Assembly (NCBI GenBank): GCA_011087745.1
Contig: JAALLB010000097.1
Coordinates: 1-6,815 of the forward strand
DNA length: 6,815 bases
Direction: 5' to 3'
From: Hyphomicrobiales bacterium
Lineage (GTDB): Bacteria; Pseudomonadota; Alphaproteobacteria; Rhizobiales; Rhizobiaceae
In this document: piece after piece, positions 1 through 6,711 of the stretch
Position numbering within the stretch: position 1 is the stretch's first letter
Layout of the letters: each line of letters starts with the position of its first letter
Notes under the pieces: generated by a model
What the model was told of the DNA's origin: nothing
The model's database searches: none
The model's input: the letters and a program-made list of their open reading frames with translations, nothing else
Translations under genes and position numbers: made by a program

Positions 1-2
1 CA

Positions 3-53
3 CATGGAAAGACCCATCCGGTCACCTTCAGCAAAGATGTGTGCATGCGGTAG
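3..53 (+). CDS. Possible 3' end of an upstream gene (partial)
   Basis: An open stretch enters from the left edge of the window and ends at a TAG stop, reading HGKTHPVTFSKDVCMR. It would end 17 bases before the acyl-CoA dehydrogenase start, which is normal operon spacing. The stretch is too short to identify, and the other two forward frames are also open here, so the frame choice is a guess. By analogy with LvaA/LvaC and with ACAD10/ACAD11, an aminoglycoside-phosphotransferase-like kinase gene could lie upstream. Nothing in these 16 residues shows that. Confidence 0.2.
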   Translation, partial: HGKTHPVTFSKDVCMR

Positions 54-70
54 CTGCTTCACTTGGGGCA

Positions 71-1299
71 ATGGACCTTGGAATGAGTGAGCACTTAAAG
101 CCCATTCATAAAAAAGTAGCGCAAATGATTGCAGATGAGATCATTCCGCTTGATGAGGAATTTCTGTCAGAAGTTGAGAAGGGTGATCGCTGGGAATATA
201 CGCCACGTCAAACTGAAATTCTTGAAGGCTTAAAGGCAAAGGCAAAAGAGCGTGGGCTTTGGAATTTCTGGCTTACAGACTCCAGCAAAGGTTATGGCTT
301 AACGATTGTTGAATATGCTTATCTTGCGGAAGAAATGAGCAAGGCTCATTTGGGTGCTGAGGTGTTTAACTGTAGCGCGCCAGATACCGGTAATATGGAA
401 GTTTTTGAACGATATGGAACTGAAACCCATAAAAAGAATGGTTGTCCAGATTGCTCGAAGGAGAAATTCGTTCTGCATATTTGATGACAGAACCTGATGT
501 TGCTTCTTCAGATGCCACCAATATTTCCATGTCCTGCGTTCGCGATGGTGATGATTATGTTCTAAATGGTCAAAAATGGTGGTCTTCGGGAGCAGGGGAC
601 CCGCGTTGTGCCGTTTATATTGTCATGGTGAATACGCCAGATGAAAACCGGTCCAAACATCAGCAGCATTCTCAGGTAATTGTTGATGCAAAAACGTCTG
701 GCATTGAAGTTCTTCGCCCTATGCAGGTTTACGGTCACGATGATGCACCGCACGGACATATGCATATCAAGTTTGATAATGTACGCGTGCCAGCTGAAAA
801 TCTTTTGTTGGGTGAAGGGCGGGGATTTGAAATATCTCAAGGACGTCTTGGACCGGGTAGAATTCATCATTGTATGCGAGCGATTGGACAAGCTGAACGA
901 GCACTTGAGATGATGTGCAAGCGTTCAATGCAACGGGAGGCTTTTGGTAAGCGTCTTGCGCAATTGGGGGCCAATTTTGATATCATCGCCAATTGCCGCA
1001 TGGAGACTGAGCAGGCGCGATTGCTTTGCCTTAAAGCTGCTTGGGTGATGGATCAAGGTGATGCTAGAGCTGCGGCACCGTGGATATCTCAAATCAAAGT
1101 CGTTGCACCCCTTATGGCCTTGAAGGTTATTGATGAAGCCGTGCAAATGTATGGTGCGCAAGGGATCTCACAAGATACATCGCTTGCCCGCGCATGGACC
1201 CATGTCAGAACCCTACGTTTGGCAGATGGTCCAGATGCAGTGCATCGTCGTCAGGTCGCACGAGCGGAGCTGAAAAAGTATACGCAAGAAAAAGTCTAG
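71..1299 (+). CDS. Acyl-CoA dehydrogenase, ACAD10/ACAD11/LvaC type, with a -1 frameshift
   Basis: This is a flavin-dependent acyl-CoA dehydrogenase, a cytoplasmic enzyme that oxidises or otherwise processes acyl-CoA thioesters. The first part (71 to about 435) carries the N-terminal helical domain, including NCSAPDTGNMEVFERYGTE. The second part, in the next frame, carries the flavin-contact segment AYLMTEPDVASSDATNI, then WWSSGAGDPRC, GRGFEISQGRLGPGRIHHCM and the C-terminal LRLADGPDAVHRRQVAR. The Asp of LADGPD (codon 1225-1227, about residue 386 after repair) aligns with the catalytic Glu of ordinary dehydrogenases; Asp in this context is typical of the ACAD10/11 group. Adding one A to the AAAAA run at 431-435 joins the halves as THKK-EWLSRLLEG and gives about 409 residues, the usual length. 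ATG at 71 fits the family's MDLG-type N-terminus; the ribosome site is weak (GGGG at 65-68). First visible gene of the + strand operon. Family is confident; substrate is inferred. Confidence 0.9.
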
Positions 1300-1311
1300 C
1301 AAGAGTAATGC

Positions 1312-1324
1312 GTGGCAAAGCCAC
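1312..1324 (+). repeat. Small intergenic hairpin
   Basis: GTGGC and GCCAC flank an AAA loop, giving a perfect five-pair stem. It sits between the dehydrogenase stop and the ribosome site of the next gene. There is no following T run, so it is not an intrinsic terminator. It could affect mRNA processing or translation of the next gene, or be chance. Confidence 0.4.
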
Positions 1325-1333
1325 AAGAGGAAG
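1325..1333 (+). promoter_or_regulatory. Ribosome binding site of the quinone oxidoreductase-like gene
   Basis: AAGAGGAAG is a strong purine-rich Shine-Dalgarno stretch six bases before ATG 1340, and it supports that start. It begins directly after the small hairpin at 1312-1324. Confidence 0.7.
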
Positions 1334-1339
1334 ACACTT

Positions 1340-2304
1340 ATGCGTGCAGTAATTTGCAAAGAATTTGGACCGATAACTGATCTTGAGATTCAAGAAGTTG
1401 ATGATCCGCAACCCAATTCAAATGAAGTTGTTATTGATGCAGAAGCTATTGGTGTGAATTTTCCGGATGGGCTTCTTGTCCAGGGACTTTATCAGGTGAA
1501 ACCTCCAACACCCTTTGTGCCGGGAATGGAGCTTGCAGGGACGATCAGTCAGGCTGGTGATAATTCTGGTTTTAAGGTGGGTGAGCGTGTTGCATCTGTT
1601 TGCATGACTGGTGCATTTGCTGAAAAAGTTAAAGTTCACAAGTCGCTGGTTATGCCGATACCTCAAGATGCCAATGTAGCTGAAATTACAGCCCTTATGT
1701 GTGGCTATGGTACTGCTCATCACGCGCTTAAACAAAGAGGGCAACTAAAGGCCGGTGAGACGCTTGCTGTTACCGGTGCATCTGGATTAACCGGATTGGC
1801 GGCTGTTCAAATTGGTAAAGCCATGGGTGCAAAAGTGATTGCAATTGCATCCACCGATGAGAAACGCAAAGTCTGCACAGAAAACGGAGCGGATATTACG
1901 CTTGGCTATGAGAACCTGAAAGACGAGCTGAAAACAGCGACCGATGGCAAAGGTGCAGATGTCATCTTTGAGGTTGTTGGCGGTGACGTTTTTTATGCAT
2001 GCTCAAGAGCAATAAATTGGGGTGGTAGATTGTTGGTTGTCGGATTTGCCGACGGTGATATTCCGCAATTTCCAATAAACCTGGCGTTGGTCAAAGGCTC
2101 CAGTGTTGTGGGTGTTTTCTGGGGAACCTTCACACGAAAAGAGCCAGAAGTTTACGCCGAGAACATGAAAGAGCTTTTGGTTGGTATGCATCTGGCGATA
2201 TTAAACCTCTGGTTGAACGCACATTTAAACTTGAAGAAGCATCTGAAGCCCTTCTACACATCCATGACCGCAAAGCGCGCGGCAAAGTGGTTTTGGTTCC
2301 TTAA
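1340..2304 (+). CDS. NADPH:quinone oxidoreductase-like MDR protein, frameshifted near the C-terminus
   Basis: This is a zinc-free medium-chain dehydrogenase/reductase of the quinone oxidoreductase group, a cytoplasmic NAD(P)H-dependent reductase. Residues 1-125 form the GroES-like catalytic domain (MRAVICKEFG, NFPDGLLVQGLY, PFVPGMELAG). The Rossmann domain has VTGASGLTGLAAVQIGKAMG at about 144-163, with the AxxGxxG nucleotide-binding pattern, then FEVVGGDVF and GGRLLVVGFA. No structural-zinc cysteine cluster is seen. After KELL (about residue 280) the frame is lost at 2174-2180. One extra T or G restores GWYASGDIKPLVERTFKLEE, ending in GKVVLVP and TAA at 2302-2304, for 321 residues, the normal family length. 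If the shift is real, translation continues in the wrong frame and overlaps the start of the next gene. It follows the dehydrogenase by 40 bases and precedes another MDR gene by 18, so co-transcription is likely. The physiological substrate is unknown. Confidence 0.9.
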
Positions 2305-2310
2305 AATTAT

Positions 2311-2314
2311 GGAG
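2311..2314 (+). promoter_or_regulatory. Ribosome binding site of the second MDR gene
   Basis: GGAG lies eight bases before ATG 2323, in the 18-base gap after the TAA of the preceding gene. It supports the start MSIPEKMHGL. Confidence 0.55.
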
Positions 2315-2322
2315 ACTTTGTT

Positions 2323-3355
2323 ATGTCTATTCCTGAAAAAATGCATGGCCTTGTTTTAAAAGACGACGGATTTTCCGGAACGAGTGAGGAGCCGGCAATT
2401 TCTACCCTCGAGCCTTATCTTGATTTTATTGAGTTGGATGTTCCCGAACCACAAGATGGTCAGGTTCTCATTAAAACCATTATGGCGAGTGTGAACCCGT
2501 CTGATATGCATTTTATCAAGGGTGAGTATGGAGTACCAAGACGCAAAGGTATTCCTGCCGGGTTTGAAGCGGTTGGCCAAGTTGTAAAGGCAGGTAAGGG
2601 TGGCGATGGATTAATTGGAAAACGGGTTGGTTTTTTTGGTTCTGCATCTGGTGCTTGGGCAGACTACGCGATTTCAGAAATTTCCATGTGCGTACCGGTA
2701 ATTGATCAGGTGCGTGATGAGGATGCTGCTGCGCTGCTTGTTAATCCGCTTACTGCCATAGCCATGTACGAAGAAGCAAAGGCTGATGGCAATAATTGTT
2801 TTATCATGACAGCGGCTGCCAGCCAGCTTTGTAAGTTAATTGCCGGCCTTGCAAAGGAAGATGGCACAAAGGTGATTTCTGTTGTGCGACGTGATGAGCA
2901 TGTTGAAAGTTTGAAACACTATGGGTCAACATATGTTCTCAATTGCAAGTCTCCCAGTTTTGACAAAGAAATGCAGAAATTGATTAAAGAGCATAAACCG
3001 CGGGTGATGTTGGATGCGGTAGCAGATCAGGGATCTTCAGACATATTTTACGGCCATGCCTTCGGGCGCACGATGGATTGTTTATGGCAAACTGTCTCCC
3101 GATAATCCGGCTCTTGCGCAGATGGGTCAGTTTATTTTCATGGATAAGAAAATCGAAGGTTTTTGGCTCACCAAGTGGATGAAAATCACTTCGCCTGAAA
3201 AACTCATGCAGTCGGGTATGAAAGTTCAACAAATGTTTGCAAGTGGTAATTGGCAGACAGATATTGCGGAAAAAATACATCTAAAAGATGCATATGCAAA
3301 ATTGCCCGAGGCACTTTCAAAAATGAATACCGGCAAGGTAATGTTAGTGCCGTGA
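2323..3355 (+). CDS. Zinc-binding-dehydrogenase family (MDR) oxidoreductase with a +1 frameshift
   Basis: This is a second medium-chain dehydrogenase/reductase, probably a cytoplasmic NAD(P)-dependent oxidoreductase. The GroES-like part includes VNPSDMHFIKGEYG (about 58-70), IPAGFEAVGQVV (77-88) and KRVGFFGSASGAWADYA (100-116). A conserved DEDAAALLVNPLTA segment (133-145) leads into the Rossmann domain with TAAASQLCKLIAGLAKEDG (163-181) and ISVVRRDEH. The usual Gly after SQL is Cys here. The first frame ends after SSDIF. The protein resumes one frame over as TAMPSGARWIVYGKL and runs to the TGA at 3353-3355. Removing one T from the TTTT run at 3046-3049 fuses the parts into 343 residues. Last gene of the + strand operon; its stop lies 7 bases from the stop of the convergent RidA-family gene. 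The paralogous pairing with the preceding MDR gene suggests two reductases in one catabolic pathway, but substrates cannot be read from the sequence. Confidence 0.88.
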
Positions 3356-3362
3356 GTGCTGC

Positions 3363-3728
3363 TTAACTTCTGTCTTCTAGCTTTGCTGCGATAACAACGA
3401 TCTCGATCAAGGTGATCTCGTCACCAAGGTCTGCACCGACACAAGCCCGTTGTGGCCAGTTTTCTTTTGGGCCTATCCATTCATTCCATATAATGTCCAT
3501 ATCAGCCTTCATTGTCATGTCCTGCAGATAAATGGTGGCTTGTAATAGTGCCTCTTTCGAAGTGCCGGCCATTGCCAGGTTTTCATCAAGGAAATCGAGT
3601 GCATTTTGCGTCTGTATTGCGATACCTGGTGCAGCATGTGGGTCATATGACACAGCATAGACGAGGCCATCATATGAAGATACGAGACTGCGACCAATAG
3701 CGGGACCAAACACTCTATCGATTGTCAT
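3363..3728 (-). CDS. RidA family protein (YjgF/YER057c/UK114 fold)
   Basis: A 121-residue intact protein of the RidA superfamily, small cytoplasmic trimers; the best studied member hydrolyses reactive enamine/imine intermediates from PLP enzymes. The core is recognisable: GLVYAVSYDP (21-30), QTQNALDFLDENLAMAG (39-55), LLQATIYLQD (61-70) and PQRACVGADLGDEITLIEIVVIAA (92-115). Arg94 in PQRACV aligns with the substrate-carboxylate Arg of archetypal RidA (R105 in E. coli), and Glu109 with its conserved Glu near the C-terminus. Other surroundings differ from canonical RidA, so it may belong to another subfamily with a different substrate. ATG at 3728 is supported by AGAAGGA six bases upstream. It lies 35 bases downstream of the OpgC-like gene on the same strand, suggesting it closes that operon. 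No frame break is seen. Confidence 0.9.
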   Translation of the reverse strand: MTIDRVFGPAIGRSLVSSYDGLVYAVSYDPHAAPGIAIQTQNALDFLDENLAMAGTSKEALLQATIYLQDMTMKADMDIIWNEWIGPKENWPQRACVGADLGDEITLIEIVVIAAKLEDRS

Positions 3729-3734
3729 GGTTTT

Positions 3735-3741
3735 TCCTTCT
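3735..3741 (-). promoter_or_regulatory. Ribosome binding site of the RidA-family gene
   Basis: On the minus strand AGAAGGA stands six bases before ATG 3728. It is the best Shine-Dalgarno match on the minus strand and lies wholly inside the 35-base gap after the OpgC-like stop codon. Confidence 0.75.
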
Positions 3742-3763
3742 CTCGTATTTCTGAAAACCCGTT

Positions 3764-5149
3764 TTATATACCCGTCGTGCGAGCTGGTTGAGCTTGCTTC
3801 CAGGGCGTTTTTTTGATCCAGCTAACAAAATAAGCCACGGCAATTAGAATAATAATACCAGCTCCATTGACCATAATCATTTTTGGCCAGCTTTTGCCAA
3901 TTATATCAATGATGAAACCGCAAAAGCGCGAAAGCACAATGCTGGTGAGGAAGACGGCCAAAGATTGCTGACCCACCTTGTGCACGACTTTCACGAAATA
4001 CCTTCCTATAAAATTCTTGAAATCAAGGCGTTTTCCACCTTCTCCGGCAAGTGCCCAAAAGACATATGCCAAGAACAGAAAATGCATGTAGCGCAAAATG
4101 CCAACGTCGCTTTTTTCCATGAACTCCCAGAAGTTTATTCGGAAAGCTTGGAAGACCGAGAACGGTTCCAGGTTTGAATATTTCTCAGAGTAAAATGGTT
4201 CACGGATGAGCTGTGACAGGCTTTCAACACCAAATAGCGAGCGGGCAGCTTCCTGATTCAGGACGACATTATCAACCTGATTGTAAATTCCCCAGAATGA
4301 GAATGGTACGTAAAACAAAACGATCAGGGCGCAGATTATTACATAGGTCCATTTGAGCGGCGGTTTTGGTAGCCATCCCATCATGAACGAAAACCCAGTG
4401 AAGAATACCAATTGCCAGCCAAATGGATTGAAGAACCAGGTTCGATCTGACCAGGGCTCTGCCGGCAGGTTTATGCCTTGAGATAGTCCTATTAGCGGCG
4501 CCACACCATCTTGTGCCAAAAGCCATAACACCACAACAAAGCCCATTGCCGCCCATTTTCCGGCAAGCTTTTTGATGCCCATAACAATGGGTATTAGGCC
4601 CAAAATTACGATATACATCGGCAGAATATCAAACAGGTTTGGTACCCAGGTCAGTGTCATAATGCCGGCAAAATTATCCCACGCTGGACTGCCGTTTATT
4701 GTCTTGAAAATATGAATTACATTGAGACGCCCAACATAATCCCAGGTTTCTTTGCCATCACCAACACAAAACCTATCAGCATTATAGGCGCAAAGATCAC
4801 CGGTTGCTGCCAGGTTGGTTTGCCAAACTACGAGTAATAGCGTGACGAAAAACAGCCCGATGTGAGCCCAATAAACTTGCCACATTCGGTGGATAATGCG
4901 CATTGCGCCCATAAGCCAACCTGTCTGTTCAAACAGTTTCCCAAAAGCAATTGCCGAGGCCATACCGGAACAGAATACGAAAATTTCAGTGGCGTCCGAA
5001 AACCCAAAACGGGCTGGAATATATAGAGTGAACCAGTTTCCTGGCATGTGCGCCATGAAAATGATGAACATGCCAATGCCGCGAAAGAAATCGAGGCGGG
5101 GATCTCGTTTTCTAGGAACTGGCGTTGAGGTGGTATCGGTTTGGTTCAC
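3764..5149 (-). CDS. opgC: OpgC-type integral membrane acyltransferase
   Basis: A 461-residue polytopic inner-membrane protein of the OpgC family (COG4645; related to acyltransferase-3). Characterised members add succinyl groups to periplasmic glucans, but the substrate here is not shown. The family signature is near the N-terminus: RDPRLDFFRG (15-24), then IIFMAHMPGNW with His34, and PARFGFSDATEIFVFCSGMASA (45-66). About ten hydrophobic segments follow, roughly at 22-36, 51-70, 93-110, 172-192, 199-218, 246-260, 267-287, 351-368, 395-416 and 425-444. LRYMHFLFLAYVF (352-364) and VGQQSLAVFLTSIVLSR (392-408) are also typical. There is a long polar loop at about 290-345, and Cys120 and Cys128 are close enough to pair. 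GTG at 5149 is the only plausible start: an in-frame TAA lies two codons upstream. No opgG or opgH gene is visible. It lies between a TTC38-like gene (65 bases upstream) and a RidA-family gene (35 downstream). Confidence 0.88.
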   Translation of the reverse strand: MNQTDTTSTPVPRKRDPRLDFFRGIGMFIIFMAHMPGNWFTLYIPARFGFSDATEIFVFCSGMASAIAFGKLFEQTGWLMGAMRIIHRMWQVYWAHIGLFFVTLLLVVWQTNLAATGDLCAYNADRFCVGDGKETWDYVGRLNVIHIFKTINGSPAWDNFAGIMTLTWVPNLFDILPMYIVILGLIPIVMGIKKLAGKWAAMGFVVVLWLLAQDGVAPLIGLSQGINLPAEPWSDRTWFFNPFGWQLVFFTGFSFMMGWLPKPPLKWTYVIICALIVLFYVPFSFWGIYNQVDNVVLNQEAARSLFGVESLSQLIREPFYSEKYSNLEPFSVFQAFRINFWEFMEKSDVGILRYMHFLFLAYVFWALAGEGGKRLDFKNFIGRYFVKVVHKVGQQSLAVFLTSIVLSRFCGFIIDIIGKSWPKMIMVNGAGIIILIAVAYFVSWIKKTPWKQAQPARTTGI

Positions 5150-5163
5150 GGTTTAATGCCCAT
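5146..5163 (-). other. Possible minicistron overlapping the opgC-like GTG start
   Basis: On the minus strand ATG GGC ATT AAA CCG TGA encodes MGIKP, and its TGA overlaps the GTG start of the OpgC-like gene in a GTGA arrangement. AAGG lies three bases before the ATG, while the GTG itself has no good ribosome site. It may couple translation, mark a lost true start through a one-base error, or be chance. Confidence 0.2.
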
Positions 5164-5214
5164 AAGCCTTGAATGGAAACAAGGGTAAGAATCTATCAGT
5201 CTGGGGAGCTAATA

Positions 5215-6609
5215 TCAGGCTATATTCTTTGCGGCAACACCTGCAATTTGTGGTGCGCCACTTCGGGAACCAGATTTAATCGCTCTCCAGCGACTCTCTG
5301 AATAACTGTCCTTATATCCACGATGCAAATCACGTTCTTGTAGGAGTGATTTTGCCTGTGTGGTTAATCCACCACGAAGGGCTGATTCTATGGCCAATCG
5401 CTCAAACACATCTCTTTGTGCATGGCTGCCACCAATTTCCTGAAGGGTTGGACGCGCTTTGGATAAGCAATCGTGTGCCAGTGCAAAGTTTTGGTCTCTA
5501 AATGCTTCAAGACCCGTTGCGGCAAGAACACCGGGCTTGTGTATGATGCTCGCGAGCTCGTTATGGTGGCCGGTTTCGGCTGATTGCATGTTTTGAAGTG
5601 GCTGCGTTGCGGGCTTTTCATCGAAGTTGCCACAAAATGCCATCATGTAGTGGAGGTCAGCAAAGGCAACACAATTGTCATCTGTGCGAGCGGCGGATAA
5701 ATCGGATAGTTCCTGCCAGCGATCACCAACATCTACACCTTCAAACTCTAGGCGAAGCAGAACAGAAGTTGCGTTCGATATATCACGATAGTCGTCTGTC
5801 TTGTCTTTGCGAATGTCTTCATCATAAAGCTCCAATACTTTGTCGTAGTTTCCAAGATCTAAGTGCATTAATGCGATGTGCCACCAAACGTGGTAGCGAA
5901 AATTGTTGCAATGTTGCCAAGCGGCTTGTTTTCCATCAATCCATTCAAGGCCTTCTTTTGCGCGGCCCGTCATGTCAAAAATGTGGGCAATAGCGTGCAA
6001 ACCCCATGCATCATCGGGGGCTAATTCCAATGCGCGACGGCCTTGCTTTTCCGCCTTTATGTATTCACCCGTTTCTTCAAGCGTGAAAGCATAACAGCCG
6101 TTAAAGTAGCCTTCTGCTGTGTGCCCAAAATAAGCCTCAGTAAGATTTTCCAGCAAATTCCGCATGCCATGTGAATCGCCAAGCATGAACATAATTGCGT
6201 GGCTTAGTTTCATGGCCAGTGCATCATGAGGCCATTTTGCCAAGACGGATTCCATTTCCAAAATTGCCTTACGCAGGCTGCCTTCGAGCCAAGCGCCGAG
6301 AGCGTTTATGAAATGACGTTCGCGTTCTGAGACCGGATTTTGTTTGTCACTCGCTTTTGCCGCTGCGAAGGCTTCTGTTGCAACTTCATTGAGTTCCTTG
6401 CGACCTAAAAGAAGGCTGAACAGTCCTTTGCAAGAGTGCGCCAATGCAAATTCAGGTTTGAATTCCAATGTCTCACCAAGTGTAATGCCGGTTGAAGCGG
6501 AATGGGCCAAAAACCCGTGAAGTGTCTTGTTCCAAGCTTGTAATGCATTTTCATTTGCAAGGGTGACATCACATCCATAGATATCTTGCTTCAATGTACT
6601 ACGCTCCAA
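5215..6609 (-). CDS. TTC38-like tetratricopeptide repeat protein
   Basis: A 464-residue protein with no evident signal peptide or membrane segment, so probably cytoplasmic. It matches the TTC38 family, found in bacteria and animals and of unknown biochemical role. Family hallmarks are DAWGLHAIAHIFDMTGR (200-216), CNNFRYHVWWHIALMHLDLG (234-253), LYDEDIRKD (261-269) and GGSHAQRDVFERL (393-405). Helical TPR-like pairs are visible around FALAHSCKGLFSLLLGR (54-70), ALAMKLSHAIMFMLGD (130-145) and GEYIKAEKQGRRALELAPDD (181-200). The many His, Trp and Asp residues in the central conserved block are unusual for a pure scaffold and would suit a binding pocket, which is inference. TTG at 6609 is chosen because an in-frame TAA lies six codons upstream, GAAGG stands five bases before it, and the next ATG codon would remove over 100 residues. 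First gene of the probable - strand operon, with a palindrome upstream. Confidence 0.87.
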   Translation of the reverse strand: MERSTLKQDIYGCDVTLANENALQAWNKTLHGFLAHSASTGITLGETLEFKPEFALAHSCKGLFSLLLGRKELNEVATEAFAAAKASDKQNPVSERERHFINALGAWLEGSLRKAILEMESVLAKWPHDALAMKLSHAIMFMLGDSHGMRNLLENLTEAYFGHTAEGYFNGCYAFTLEETGEYIKAEKQGRRALELAPDDAWGLHAIAHIFDMTGRAKEGLEWIDGKQAAWQHCNNFRYHVWWHIALMHLDLGNYDKVLELYDEDIRKDKTDDYRDISNATSVLLRLEFEGVDVGDRWQELSDLSAARTDDNCVAFADLHYMMAFCGNFDEKPATQPLQNMQSAETGHHNELASIIHKPGVLAATGLEAFRDQNFALAHDCLSKARPTLQEIGGSHAQRDVFERLAIESALRGGLTTQAKSLLQERDLHRGYKDSYSESRWRAIKSGSRSGAPQIAGVAAKNIA

Positions 6610-6614
6610 CTTAG

Positions 6615-6619
6615 CCTTC
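6615..6619 (-). promoter_or_regulatory. Ribosome binding site deciding the TTG start
   Basis: On the minus strand GAAGG is followed by five bases and then TTG 6609. Together with the in-frame TAA just upstream, this supports the non-ATG start of the TTC38-like gene. Confidence 0.6.
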
Positions 6620-6645
6620 GGGCATTACCTGCCAACAGAATGTGA

Positions 6646-6668
6646 CATATTCAAGATATTTGAATATG
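6646..6668. promoter_or_regulatory. Perfect 23-bp palindrome, candidate operator
   Basis: CATATTCAA and TTGAATATG form perfect nine-base arms around the spacer GATAT. The site begins 36 bases upstream of the TTC38-like start, where a promoter or operator would be expected. The size and symmetry suit a dimeric regulator. No regulator gene is in the window, and I could not place convincing -35 and -10 elements around it, so the repressor or activator role is inference. Confidence 0.55.
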
Positions 6669-6691
6669 ATATTTTGATTTTCTTGAGAAGT

Positions 6692-6711
6692 AACATCTTG
6701 TTGCAAGTGTT
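6692..6711. repeat. Imperfect inverted repeat upstream of the palindrome
   Basis: AACA-T-CTTG and CAAGTGTT pair around TTG, with one unpaired T in the left arm. It is 23 bases from the palindrome on the side away from the TTC38-like gene. It overlaps by one base the stop codon of the possible edge reading frame. It could be a second protein site or a weak hairpin at the end of that gene; there is no T run to make it a terminator. Confidence 0.3.

Noticed and set aside
431..435. Programmed frameshifting or transcriptional slippage at the A run
   Set aside because: Five A residues are short for slippage and no stimulatory structure is evident. The other two breaks have different contexts and directions, so a programmed mechanism is unlikely.
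562..891. 109-codon minus-strand frame opposite the dehydrogenase
   Set aside because: It lies antisense to conserved dehydrogenase motifs and has no recognisable features.
442..1299. Separate gene starting at TTG 442
   Set aside because: It begins in the middle of the acyl-CoA dehydrogenase fold and continues the upstream fragment. It is better explained as the second half of a frameshifted gene.
3056..3355. Separate 99-codon gene starting at ATG 3056
   Set aside because: Its sequence is the C-terminal part of the second MDR protein; the ATG is an internal Met of TAMPSGARW.
3965..4177. 70-codon + strand reading frame opposite the OpgC-like gene
   Set aside because: It is the shadow of a conserved membrane protein, with no recognisable domain and no ribosome site that I could see.
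5598..5993. 131-codon + strand reading frame opposite the TTC38-like gene
   Set aside because: It is antisense to a well-conserved protein, has a Cys/His/Arg-rich composition typical of shadow frames, and resembles no known family.
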